Source: Endotrypanum monterogeii
Taxonomy: Eukaryota > Euglenozoa > Kinetoplastea > Trypanosomatida > Trypanosomatidae
Direction: 5' to 3'
Length of the DNA stretch: 64,000 nt
Assembly (NCBI GenBank): GCA_000333855.2
Contig: CM007320.1
Coordinates: forward strand, 1,097,818 to 1,161,817
Shown here: positions 31,394 through 40,476 of the stretch, one piece after another
Numbering within the stretch: the stretch's first letter is position 1
How the letters are laid out: every line of letters begins with the position of its first letter
Notes under the pieces: generated by a model
Told to the model about the DNA's origin: nothing
The model's input: the letters and a program-made list of their open reading frames with translations, nothing else
Databases searched by the model: none
Made by a program: the position numbers and the translations under genes

Positions 31394-31870
31394 CTAAAAC
31401 TTGAGCATACAGTTCACCCAACCAGGATCGATGCTGGCATCGTACTTCTTGTAGAAGTCAATGGCCGGTGTGTTCCATTCCAGCGCCTGCCACACCATCC
31501 CGTGGCAGCCCTCGTCTTTCGCTTGTTGGGCAACACGTTCAAAGAGCACCTTGCCTGCCCCGATGCCGCGGTACGACTCTGTGACAACAAAGTCCTCGAG
31601 ATAAAGCATGCGCCCTCGCCAAGTGGAATACCTGTAGTAGTACAGAGCCATACCAATTACCTTCGGCTCCGCCTCGTCGGCCTCTTGGAGTTCCGCAACG
31701 AAGGCGTACCAGAGAGGTCGCTCACCAAAACCTTCTTTTTCCATCTCCTCCTTCGTCACAATCACACACTCGGATGCCCGCTCATAGATGGCCAACTCCA
31801 TGATGAGGTTGTACATTTGCTGAATATCAGCGCGCTGGGCGCGGCGAACAGTCACAACAGGAGCAGACAT
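31394..31870 (-). CDS. GNAT acetyltransferase, SSAT/thialysine type
   Basis: A 158-residue GCN5-related N-acetyltransferase. It follows the spermidine/spermine acetyltransferase (SSAT) family from end to end: VRRAQRADIQQMYNLI at the start, GMALYYYRYSTWRGR, LYLEDFVVTESYRG, and WNTPAIDFYKKYDA. The acetyl-CoA pyrophosphate loop RGIGAG is at 101-106. Among SSAT-like proteins the LYLEDFVV and VWQALEWNTPAIDFY variants are closest to SSAT2, which acetylates thialysine and small primary amines, so a polyamine or thialysine substrate cannot be separated from sequence. The start ATG 31870 lies 10 bases after a clear splice acceptor at 31881-31880. No targeting signal is seen, so it is probably cytosolic. 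Confidence 0.88.
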   Translation of the reverse strand: MSAPVVTVRRAQRADIQQMYNLIMELAIYERASECVIVTKEEMEKEGFGERPLWYAFVAELQEADEAEPKVIGMALYYYRYSTWRGRMLYLEDFVVTESYRGIGAGKVLFERVAQQAKDEGCHGMVWQALEWNTPAIDFYKKYDASIDPGWVNCMLKF

Positions 31871-31879
31871 GAGCTATCG

Positions 31880-31897
31880 CTATAAAAAAGGAAAACA
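31880..31897 (-). promoter_or_regulatory. Predicted trans-splice acceptor of acetyltransferase gene
   Basis: Textbook arrangement on the sense strand: GTTTTCCTTTTTTATAG with the AG at 31881-31880, then ATG 10 bases on. It is one of the clearest start-deciding signals in the window. Confidence 0.7.
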
Positions 31898-31973
31898 CCC
31901 TGTTGATGCATGATGATTGGAACGTTTCGGCGATTGTGTGCGCGGGGTGTATAAGTGTGTTTCATGGTATGAC

Positions 31974-32001
<28 letters not shown>
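31974..32001. repeat. TA dinucleotide microsatellite
   Basis: Uninterrupted TA run about 100 bases upstream of the acetyltransferase start. Confidence 0.95.
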
Positions 32002-32006
<5 letters not shown>

Positions 32007-33278
32007 GCAAGTCAATGGAGAGAGAAGGTCGGTGGGTGGCGAGTCTTGAGGATCGGTATCATTAAACATTGTGGCGCGATAAGTGTATACCATCAAGACG
32101 CAAGACGACTACGTCATAAAAAGCTGAGTTTACTGCGTGGTGCACACACACACACACACGCACACACAGACGGGCACACCGCTGGTGTCATCGGCACGTA
32201 GTAATTCCCAATGGGTTTTCGAAATGGTTTAGGGACAGTTTACAACACCAGAAAAACAAAGAAGAGTTGGGGTGGGTGGAGGACAAAGCCCGCCTGCCGA
32301 CAAAGGAGGCGTTCAATCCTAGTGGATTTCGTCGTACCATGGCAGGTCGATGCAATGGGTGACGCATGCTACACAGGGGAAAGGGCGAGTGTGAAAATGA
32401 CGAACCGAAAATAGCACGACAGTGCAGAAAAAAAAAAAATGCGTGAAGAGACTTGAAAAAAAAAAAACAAGCGAACACGTGAACACATCCCTATTTTGAT
32501 CTCTATAAATATATACAAACATGGGTGTGTGATGTTCGAGCTATCAGAAAAGAGATGAGGATTATCGGGAGGGGGGAGGGGAGTGTTGCTGCTTTTGATT
32601 CACGCAGCTCTGGAGTGGTTCATTGTGTCCAGACTGACGAAGAACCGCAGACATATGAGGGGCGATTTAGACAGTAAAACAGAAAAAAAAAGTCCCCCTA
32701 TCCAAATTTCCGGTAATCATACAGACGCTCTCATTCTATTTAGTCCCCTCTCATCGTGCTTTGAGTTGCTATACGAGCGCACATTTTCACTTCTTATCCC
32801 CCAACAAAGGTTCTGAGGCTGGAGGGCAGGGTGGGGGATCACGACGGTTGGGAGACCAGATGCTATTGAGATAGTAGGGATTTTTAGGAAATAAAAAAGG
32901 GACGTGGCGGTCTTTGGTTGGTGGGTGATTATTGACAGAAGCACCGTCCGCAAAGAGGTCAATAAAAGGGGCACGGCGGGAGGAGGAGCTGAGAAAATAG
33001 CCACACACATAGGCTAGAGAAACATAGGTCACGTTTCCCGCTTACTGTGACCGCTCTTGTCGACATGATGCATACTCCCATGTAGACATGAGGTCTTCAA
33101 TGAAGGGTAGGCAAGTAAAGATAAAACAAGGGAGGGGAAAGTAGAGCAACACCTAGTTCCTAGGAAGCAAAAAAAAAAAATCGAATGGGCGCCGTTGAGC
33201 TTTCAGAGCCGATGCTCCCCCGTTTGCTCTCCGGTCTGGAGATTCGTTTCTCTCACCGACGCTTTCACAGAATGTGAA

Positions 33279-33305
33279 CACACACACGTCTCTCTCTCTC
33301 TCTCT

Positions 33306-33336
<31 letters not shown>
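33279..33336. repeat. Compound AC-TC-TA microsatellite
   Basis: Consecutive AC (33279-33287), TC (33289-33307) and TA (33308-33336) runs. Confidence 0.95.
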
Positions 33337-33340
<4 letters not shown>

Positions 33341-34555
33341 TACATAAACACTCTTGCGTCATGCAAGAACAAGCGGAATAAAACAACTCAACTCATACAG
33401 GGAAAGATTAGCAGAGGGGCTCCGTTTTGATACACTTGTTCCTGCAGATGAGGAGACATGAAAAGAAAAACAACAACATGCGGACCACTAAAAATAAATA
33501 GGGAAAAACAACAGAAAAAATTACAGACGTAAAACATCCCCCATCCCCTATGTCGTGTTGTCTTCGAAGGTTCGAGTGCTTCGAAAAGATATTCACAGTT
33601 TTTGTTTTCCCATTCCCGCTTCCCTCTTTCCGGAATTCCTGTGCGTGTGCGAGGATGGTCAATATGAATGTGATAAACAAATCTGTGTTTGGGGGCGGGG
33701 GCGGGGGGGGGTAGAGGCCATGTGGGGTATGGGCATTGAAGAAAAGTCACTGTAAGAAAGGTCGGTACGTAAACGCGTGGGATACGACAGAGCCAAGAGA
33801 AACCTCAAAGAAAGACGGAAAAATAAAAAAACAAGCATTATGTAAAACAGAGCTGAGGGGGAGAAAAACAACTAAAAAATCAATTATAACCACCTAAGGT
33901 TTACGAAGCAACTTGGTGGCGTGTGTTTGTACTTCTGGTGACAAAGCCACTGACGGCTTCTCAAATCCTCTCTCTCGCTCCCCCCTTTTCTGTGTCCGAG
34001 TCTTTCTCCTTTACCCTCAGCATTCAGAAACACAAACACCCCGAGAACATACCAGTCGGGGGGGGGGGGAATAAAAAAAAAACTCTGAGTGGGCCACAGA
34101 AAACGGAGAACAGCAAGACTTCTCTTTTCACCACTGTTGCGTGTTGGTGCCCTCCCAATGTATGCCAAGGTCAGACATTGGCTCTACATCTTCATCTGGT
34201 TTTGTGCGCTTTGTCTCCCCAAGCATGCTTCACACACACAACGGCACAGGCGAACCTCTCTCCGGCGCTACGGCGTAACAGACCCAGTGCACTCTTACAT
34301 TTCTTACCCTCCAAATAAGCTTCGTATTTCTGTTTGTATAGATTGCCATGTGTTCCACATAGTTGATCCTTTTAAACACACACGGTTCCTCTTGGGCACT
34401 TCTCCACGGCGTTGGCCGCCGGTGTGTGTGTCTCTCTCTGTGCTCTAATCACACAGCCAACATTCTTATGCGGGCATGACATCGTAGCCAACCGGGCAGA
34501 AACTACCTTCACACAATATTGGGCGAAGGCAAACAACTAGACGCAGTGGTGGGTG

Positions 34556-34577
34556 TATATATATATATATATATATA
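34556..34577. repeat. TA dinucleotide microsatellite
   Basis: Short TA run in the probable 3' UTR of the MFS transporter gene. Confidence 0.9.
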
Positions 34578-34924
34578 CAGGGAGTCATATGTAAATTTTC
34601 GCATGGCGTACACACAGAGACGAAAAAACATTCTTCTTCCTTTCCCCTCTTGTTCGTCATGTACGGAGAGAAAAGAAAATTTGTAGACAGGAGATCATCG
34701 AGAGGTGGCGCGCATGGGCCTGACGACGAACGTGGGGATGCTGGCAGGTGAAATAGGCAATCCAACGAAAACACTACTCGCACTGAGGGAGAGAGGGGAG
34801 GGGGAGAGGGGAGTTGCGGCTTTATCGTGCCACAGACGGATCACTGATACGTACAGGCGCAAAATACCTTCCCAATTTATTTTTTTTCCACTCGAGCTTC
34901 CGGCGAGTGTCGACCACGCCACGC

Positions 34925-36706
34925 CTACGAAGTTGTATTCAAAGAATTGCGGCACTGCGCCACGTAGCGGGTGTAGCGAATGTGCACAACAGTCATTAAC
35001 GCCACTGCAAGGGCTGCCATGCACGTTATGACAATGATAGGTGTCTGAATACATGCGCGGATCGTGCAACCTTGCATCACTGTATGCCCCATCTTTTCGC
35101 GTTCCTTGTCTACGGTGAGTCCGAAGAGGAGGCGATTGAAGCAGATGACGCCAATGGCGTTTGTGCAGAAGCTCATGTTGTACAGAATGCCGTGGTGACG
35201 TGCGAAGATGCAGGGAAAGATGAGCGCACGCACGCCGTTGAAGACACCTTCCTCGAAATAGACGAGGATGTACGGAAAGAGAAGTGCGTCACCGGGAAGC
35301 ACGAGGATCAGGACACCGGCAATCGTGGCGATGATTGGGGCTACTGGCAAGGCGATCGTCACGAGCCATTTGCGGTTCTCCGGGTCCTGGTTCTGCACGT
35401 ATGCCTCAAACAGACCCATCGAGATGCGACCAACTGCGCTGCCCACACCCAGGAGGGCTGTATACAGAGAGCCCAGCTCCGCGGTACGCATGCGGGCGGT
35501 GCGGGCAACGTAGATGGTACTGCCGTTATACGTCACAATCGTACCTAGAGCACCCTGGCAAACAAACGCAATAAGGATAAGCCAAATATCAGGGCGCGTA
35601 AGTATCTCCCAGATGGTGCCATCGTAGCGCGGATCCTGAGGACCATCTTCAACAAACGTGTGCACGTCAGCAGAGGAATGCTTACACGGTGTCTCGTTAC
35701 TGAGGGGCTCGCTGCTGTCTACACCTAGAATCTGGTCCTCGGTGTCCTCCGGCGTACTGCATTGTTGCTCCGCCAGCTCGTTCACACCACCGAGCCAGCG
35801 AATTGGCATCGCCATTATCCAGTAGGACATACAGAGCACTACTGTGATTGCACCGATCACAGCTCTGGCACCCTGAGACACATTCGTGTAGGCAAGTATC
35901 GGGGCCGTGGTGGAAAAGAAAATGACGAGGAAGGCCACTACAACATAGCCATATGCAATGCGGCGCACCGGAACGGATTTCGTAGCGTAGATGCTGTGCA
36001 ACGATGTCAGGGCGGAAATTTGTTCTTCTGTCTTGTTGCGGGAGCGCCACCAGTTCACAAAGTACGGTGGCAGCGCAAGGAGGAACATCGCCATCAGTGA
36101 GACGACCATTGTGAGAGCCATGATGAAGTAGATGAAGCCGCTGATGTTACTTGAGAAGAAGCCGCGATTTATAGAGGAAAGGACGGAGCTGCCGAGACCA
36201 GTCATCACCTTCGCCAGTCCAACAACAGGGCCACGGTTGCGCGGGAATAGCTCCACCAGTGTGACGATCGATGCGGCGTCGAAGAGACCACTGCACGTGT
36301 TCATGAGTGCGTAGAAGACAGAAATGGTGACGGTGGTGCCCTTGATTTTGCCATCGAAGATGAGGCCGAGGCCAAGACAGCCGAGGAACCCCATCCCACA
36401 GGCTATCACGAGCAATGGAAGAGGGCCCGTGTGATCGTACAACACACCGTAGGGAATGACAAAGTAGCAGAACACCACGCCGACTGTGCTGATCGTCGAG
36501 AGATCCCCATCGGAGAGATTGAACCTGCTTTGGAACTGCTCGCTGAAGAGGTCGAAGGCGAACACGAGTGAGACACAGATGCTGCAGAACAAGACGCACA
36601 CCAGCGCACGAAAGCGCTTCACCTCATCGATCACGTGCAGCCCACATGACGCACGTTCGGCGACGTACTTGGTTTGGCTGAACGTGTGCTTGAGATCGTT
36701 CATCAT
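34925..36706 (-). CDS. Nodulin-like major facilitator superfamily transporter
   Basis: A 593-residue polytopic membrane protein of the nodulin-like MFS branch, well represented in trypanosomatids. A cytosolic N-terminus of about 33 residues precedes the first membrane helix (VCVLFCSICVSLVFAF). The loop DLFSEQFQSRFNLSDGDLSTISTVG and the following GVVFCYFVIPYGVLYDHTGPLP match the nodulin-like N-terminal pattern (LSQxxLNxIGTVG, then YGxLxDxxGP). About 12 helices are apparent, split by a charged hydrophilic loop of about 60 residues rich in Glu, Asp and Ser (around 330-400). The second half opens with IWEILTRPDIWLILIAFVCQGALG. The substrate is unknown. The start is one of two adjacent ATGs at 36706 and 36703; the frame continues to 36871 but begins with TTG, and its extra residues do not look like part of the family. 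Confidence 0.82.
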   Translation of the reverse strand: MMNDLKHTFSQTKYVAERASCGLHVIDEVKRFRALVCVLFCSICVSLVFAFDLFSEQFQSRFNLSDGDLSTISTVGVVFCYFVIPYGVLYDHTGPLPLLVIACGMGFLGCLGLGLIFDGKIKGTTVTISVFYALMNTCSGLFDAASIVTLVELFPRNRGPVVGLAKVMTGLGSSVLSSINRGFFSSNISGFIYFIMALTMVVSLMAMFLLALPPYFVNWWRSRNKTEEQISALTSLHSIYATKSVPVRRIAYGYVVVAFLVIFFSTTAPILAYTNVSQGARAVIGAITVVLCMSYWIMAMPIRWLGGVNELAEQQCSTPEDTEDQILGVDSSEPLSNETPCKHSSADVHTFVEDGPQDPRYDGTIWEILTRPDIWLILIAFVCQGALGTIVTYNGSTIYVARTARMRTAELGSLYTALLGVGSAVGRISMGLFEAYVQNQDPENRKWLVTIALPVAPIIATIAGVLILVLPGDALLFPYILVYFEEGVFNGVRALIFPCIFARHHGILYNMSFCTNAIGVICFNRLLFGLTVDKEREKMGHTVMQGCTIRACIQTPIIVITCMAALAVALMTVVHIRYTRYVAQCRNSLNTTS

Positions 36707-37496
36707 ATTTGCAGGAGACGTGTACCTGTATGCGTGGTTACAATGCCACCAGTGACTCAGTTCCACCGTTGAGGGGAGGACCTGCTGATGTATTTTTTTT
36801 CCAGCAAGCGCAAGTGACGACGGGCGTTTGATGGTGTCACTCAGTGCACTACCGAAGAAAGAACCGAACAAGAAAAAAAGCGATGCTGAAAAATGAGGCG
36901 TGAGAAGTGGGAACAGACAGCGCAGACACCACCAGGAGAGAATATTTCACGCTTGGAAGATGACGGCGGCGGTGACAGCGAATTGGTTACAAAAAAAAGA
37001 AAAAAGAGAGCGACACGGTCTTGTTTTATTTGTGTGTGTTTCACAAGAGTGGCGTGGATGTTCTGATTGTGATACCGAGAGCGGGGGTGTTGGTGGGGAG
37101 GAGGGGTGTGTAGGTGAGTGTGGGGAGGGGTGCAGAGACTTTGTGTATGGTGACCGGCGTAGAGGGAGGGGGGCGACGTATGTCATACCGAACCCGTACG
37201 AGGGAAGGCGATTGGGTGGGGGGGGGGCGCAGGTCATGCGAATAAAGCCACAAACCCAAGCCTGACATCTGGGAAGCTTCCATCATAATAGTATTTTCTG
37301 TTATTGTGCACTTCGCTGTAGCGTGCCACAGGCAGCAGCTGGGCTTACGAAGGGCCACGTTAGAATGCACTTCTTAAAAGACACAGAATTCGTCTCAACC
37401 AGGGGGAACAAGGAGTAGCTGCAGGATCCCAACAGCCCTTCGGCTCCTTACGTCATGGGGTTCGTCTTTGCACACAGCGGCCGCGTGCTAGCGACA
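36707..37496. other. Intergenic region
   Basis: No gene seen. A/T-rich and purine-rich plus-strand DNA (for example 36985-37010 and 37080-37180) supplies polypyrimidine tracts on the sense strand for the transporter gene. Confidence 0.6.
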
Positions 37497-37754
37497 TCAG
37501 GGCTTCAGAAGGCGGTTATTCTGCTCTACAGCGTCGTTCCAGCCCGGGGAAGAGTCGCCTGTGCAGCGCAGCGTCACGACCCGCTCGGGAAACAAAGACA
37601 CACGAATAATCTCAGCTGCTTTGGGATCTGCCGTGCTATTGGAGGCAACCTGCTTGGCATTGAGTGTGACACGCTGTCCGGTAACAGAAGCCGCCGGTGC
37701 GCTGTTTGGCTGCCGGGCAGCCCCAGAGTCGACTAGAGGGGAGGTTGACTGCAT
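37497..37754 (-). CDS. Small ORF of 85 codons, hypothetical
   Basis: An ATG-started 85-residue ORF in the sense direction, with mixed, protein-like composition: a Ser/Ala/Pro-rich first half, then a possible short beta/alpha region (EIIRVSLFPERVVTLRC) and a polar tail. Immediately upstream the sense strand carries a pyrimidine-rich tract (CTTCTATTCCCCTTTTCTTC), and AGs lie a little further up (near 37804-37803), as for real genes here. No family recognised. It could be a genuine small protein or a chance ORF in a UTR. Confidence 0.45.
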   Translation of the reverse strand: MQSTSPLVDSGAARQPNSAPAASVTGQRVTLNAKQVASNSTADPKAAEIIRVSLFPERVVTLRCTGDSSPGWNDAVEQNNRLLKP

Positions 37755-38705
37755 TCGTGAAGAAAAGGGGAATAGAAGTGTGTCTGTGTGTGTGTGGTGT
37801 CACTAGGTGATATTTTCACGAAGAAATAATAATAAAAACAGTTTCGTTTTCCCCAAAACTGCTTCCTCCGGTGTATCACCCCGTCTCCCTGTACCCGGTG
37901 CAAGGGTGTCTGGGCTTATCTCGGAGGGACTTACTCAAGTACCGACAATGTACGTTGCAGCACCCTCAGCACTTTTTCAAAGGGCAACATGCACACATAC
38001 ACAAACACACAACGAAAGGATAAAGCGCGATGATGGGGAGGGGTGGTGGTGGTGGTGGTGCCTTCGTTGAGAGTTGAGCAACAGTGAGGTCAACAGACCG
38101 TATGTTTTTTTTTTACACGCAGCATGTCCATTCAGCCACATGACCTATCCAGGCGAACACCGCACTCTATCCAAACCTGGCACGGGGCAAGTCCAGTCCC
38201 CGGGTCATCCGAACACGGTCACTGCTCACCACCCAGTGCTCTACAGCCACGGCCGACATGCCGGTGGACAGCTGGTGCACACGCCCCCAATATGGCGTTG
38301 GGGCTTCCCCTAAACTACGGGGAAATGCACCAGAGTGGTACTGACACCTTGACCATCACACGGGCTCACCACCCCACGTCGCAGTGGTGCAAAGCTCTGG
38401 CTCGGTTGCTCAGAAGACTGAGCACTGAGCCCCAGCAGGGGGATAAAGGGGGTGAAAAAAAAAAGTCACCAGGTAAGGAGGGTGATGTGATTTATCATAT
38501 TTTGTGTCTGCACATTTTTACTTGTACTCATACAAGGCTAGTTCACTTCACCTCTTTCTGTCCGTAGATGTAAACATAAATAGGTCGTTGTCGGTTTGTC
38601 AACCACCGCAAATGACAGTGACCGGAATGGTATCTGTTGCATCAAGGTAAAGGCACCTTGGCACAATCAGAGGATTCAGTGTAACAGATTGGAGTTAATA
38701 GGCAC
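37755..38705. other. Intergenic region containing SIDER-like copy 3
   Basis: Between the small ORF and the cysteine-rich protein gene. Apart from the repeat at 38132-38464 and a GGT run at about 38040-38060, no feature is seen; ORFs across the repeat belong to the repeat. Confidence 0.6.
38132..38464 (+). mobile_element. SIDER-like short retroposon copy 3 with A-tail
   Basis: The most complete of three related copies. It begins at ATTCAGCCACATGACC and ends with CTGAGCACTGAGCCCCAG, a G-rich spacer and a 10-A tail (38455-38464). The internal part matches 21032-21296 at roughly 95 percent by eye; the two ends match 30793-30902. An A-tail on a short non-coding unit is the sign of retroposition. 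No clear target-site duplication is visible. It lies in antisense orientation, in the probable 3' UTR of the cysteine-rich protein gene. Confidence 0.65.
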
Positions 38706-39059
38706 TTAGATATCGTCCTCACTGTCCATGTACAAGTCCCACTCGTCGCTCATACTGCAAAATGTGCAACCCGCCGCAGTGACTGAGCGGCAACACGTGC
38801 ATCCTGTTTCACGGCTGCATCTCATTTCGCCCGAGTGGGTAAAGCAGATGCCGCTACTCATTGTCACGTTGCACATGTAGGCGTATCCTCGCTCTTGGCA
38901 GTAGTTGCAGTTGATCGGCGAATCTTCCGTGGAGGTGGCAGTGGCGGCGTGAGAAGGAGGAGTTATGCACGCGAGGCAGATTGCAAGAAGAAGGACGAGT
39001 GCTCCTGCTCCGCGCATGTAGCCGCGGGGCGAGAGAAAAAACAGCGTCAATGCCATCAT
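38706..39059 (-). CDS. Small secreted cysteine-rich protein
   Basis: A 117-residue protein with a hydrophobic N-terminus (LVLLLAICLACITPPSHA, about 21-38) that looks like a signal peptide with cleavage after SHA, giving a mature part of about 79 residues. The mature part carries ten cysteines (51, 54, 63, 72, 81, 87, 89, 90, 98, 101), including CNYC, CTCC and CTFC clusters, and ends in a strongly acidic tail (DLYMDSEDDI). It is most likely a disulfide-bonded extracellular or lumenal protein. No named family is recognised. The ATG at 39059 follows a strong T-rich tract and an AG at 39077-39076; a second in-frame ATG at 39017 would give a more compact signal peptide. Confidence 0.65.
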   Translation of the reverse strand: MMALTLFFLSPRGYMRGAGALVLLLAICLACITPPSHAATATSTEDSPINCNYCQERGYAYMCNVTMSSGICFTHSGEMRCSRETGCTCCRSVTAAGCTFCSMSDEWDLYMDSEDDI

Positions 39060-39075
39060 GAATGAAGTAACGGCC

Positions 39076-39140
39076 CTAGTAATAAGTAGTATGCCCCACG
39101 CAGAGAAAAAATACAAAAAAATCACAGAAAAAAAATAACG
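39076..39140 (-). promoter_or_regulatory. Predicted trans-splice acceptor of cysteine-rich protein gene
   Basis: Long T-rich sense-strand tract (about 39138-39095), then CTTATTACTAG with the AG at 39077-39076, 17 bases before the ATG at 39059. Confidence 0.6.
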
Positions 39141-39592
39141 ATAACAAAAGCAGTATGGGGGCTACCGAGATAATATTGATGTCATCTCACCCAATCAGCT
39201 GCGCAGACATACACACGCCAAATCAAGCACTTGCTATTTTGTTTTTGGACACGTGGCAGGTATCCTCGTGTAGATGGTGGTGTAAGAGGGGAACGACCGC
39301 TTTTAGGTGTGAGGGGGAGGGAGGGGTGAGACCAACTACCAGGTTACTATCCCATGCAAACGAAAAAAATGTAGAGGTACCACGAAAAGGGGTTGATTGA
39401 GGAATAGCAAGAGACCCTTGACATGAACAAAGGTAATCACACACAGCATCAGATTTTTTTTCTTTCCGTCTCGAGTGCGGAGAGGTCCTGTTGACAAGCA
39501 GGGCCCATGACTAGTCATATAAGCTTATCTCCAGTTACGCACCGCTGCGTATATGCATTGTGTGTGTGTCGGGGGGATCCCTGGTACGTTTC

Positions 39593-39594
<2 letters not shown>

Positions 39595-39635
<41 letters not shown>
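39595..39635. repeat. TA dinucleotide microsatellite
   Basis: The longest TA run of the window (about 41 bases), some 100 bases left of the assembly gap. Confidence 0.95.
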
Positions 39636-39636
<1 letters not shown>

Positions 39637-39730
39637 TTCTTCCTTTTCGTTTTTTCGTTTCGTTTTGTTTTCGTACGTGACGCGAGTCGAGGACGCGTAC
39701 GTCGTCGTACTACGTCGACGGCACACACAC

Positions 39731-39750
39731 NNNNNNNNNNNNNNNNNNNN
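39731..39750. other. Assembly gap (20 N)
   Basis: Twenty unresolved bases between a CA run and a short copy of the neighbouring coding sequence. The true length is unknown. Confidence 1.
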
Positions 39751-39808
39751 TCGGTAGATTCGTGCCGAGGCTTCTGCAAGGAGTGGGTGGCGGTGTTCGC
39801 GGCGAGTA
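39751..39808 (+). repeat. Short duplicate of coding DNA beside the gap
   Basis: These 58 bases match 41957-42013, inside the Arg/Ser/His-rich protein gene, with about one substitution and one or two indel positions. The other side of the gap shows no such match. It may be an assembly error or a real local duplication. Confidence 0.85.
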
Positions 39809-39851
39809 CTGCTGTACGGACCGAACGGACGGAGTGTACGGTACAGCAGTA
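39807..39851. repeat. Inverted repeat (hairpin)
   Basis: Perfect 11-base arms TACTGCTGTAC (39807-39817) and GTACAGCAGTA (39841-39851) around a 23-base loop, directly abutting the TA run at 39850-39874. Confidence 0.8.
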
Positions 39852-39874
39852 TATATATATATATATATATATAT
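39850..39874. repeat. TA dinucleotide microsatellite
   Basis: TA run fused to the right arm of the inverted repeat. Confidence 0.9.
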
Positions 39875-40045
39875 TCTGCACTCCTTTTCTTTTTTTGGTC
39901 GTTTTTGTATTCGACGTGAGCAGTCAAGAGCACGTGTCGTCACTGAGGCACACACACACACACACATACACAGAAGGAGAGTACCAACATGCTGCAAAGT
40001 CGGTTGCTAGCAACGGTCACTACACCAGACATCTCTCTCAAGACA

Positions 40046-40096
40046 GGGGGGGGGGGAGGGAGGGAGGGAGGGAGGGAGGGAGGAGGGAGGGAGGGG
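40046..40096 (+). repeat. GGGA minisatellite with G-run
   Basis: A run of about 10 G followed by GGGA/GGA units. It could form G-quadruplexes on the plus strand and is a long CCCT polypyrimidine tract on the sense strand. Confidence 0.9.
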
Positions 40097-40476
40097 AAGC
40101 ACAACGCTCAGGAAGGTCAGGGGTGAAAATAACATCACTGTACACACAGGGGCAGGTGGATAAAAAAGGGATAGGGATGCAGTATATTTCATCAGCACTG
40201 GCCCTCGCTTGCCATTGCAAGCACCTGTATTGCTTTATGCCCCTCCTCACAAAGGCTCATACTCTAGTGTTCATGAATAGGAGGGGCGAGGCAGCTCTCT
40301 TTTGAAGGAGGAAAGAAAAGAGGGCCGTCAAGTTGCCTTTACCGAGGAATCGTTTACAGCATACCGAAGACGCCTCTTTGCTCCTCCCTGTTTTTTTTTT
40401 TATTCCCGGCAAGAGATTTCCGTCTGACCTGACTACTCGGCAGCGCTGAGCATGTTGTCTGGTCCACTTGGTATAA

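Larger units (their letters stand above)
31871..34924. other. 3-kb intergenic region rich in simple repeats
   Basis: No convincing gene. It contains TA runs (31974-32001, 33308-33336, 34556-34577), CA runs near 32143-32168 and 33279-33287, a TC run (33289-33307), several A-runs, and long purine-rich plus-strand patches that are polypyrimidine on the sense strand. All ORFs are short and low in complexity. Confidence 0.65.
39060..40476. other. Intergenic region with assembly gap and simple repeats
   Basis: No supported gene. It holds a splice tract (39076-39140), TA runs (39595-39635, 39850-39874), an ACGT-rich palindromic patch (about 39670-39720), a 20-N gap (39731-39750), a 58-base copy of neighbouring coding DNA (39751-39808), an inverted repeat (39807-39851), a CA run (about 39951-39966) and a GGGA minisatellite (40046-40096). 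The 250-codon plus-strand ORF across the gap is an artefact of the repeats. Confidence 0.7.

Noticed and set aside
39553..40305. 250-codon plus-strand ORF across the N gap
   Set aside because: It consists of translated TA, CA and GGGA repeats plus unknown residues and runs against the direction of every real gene.
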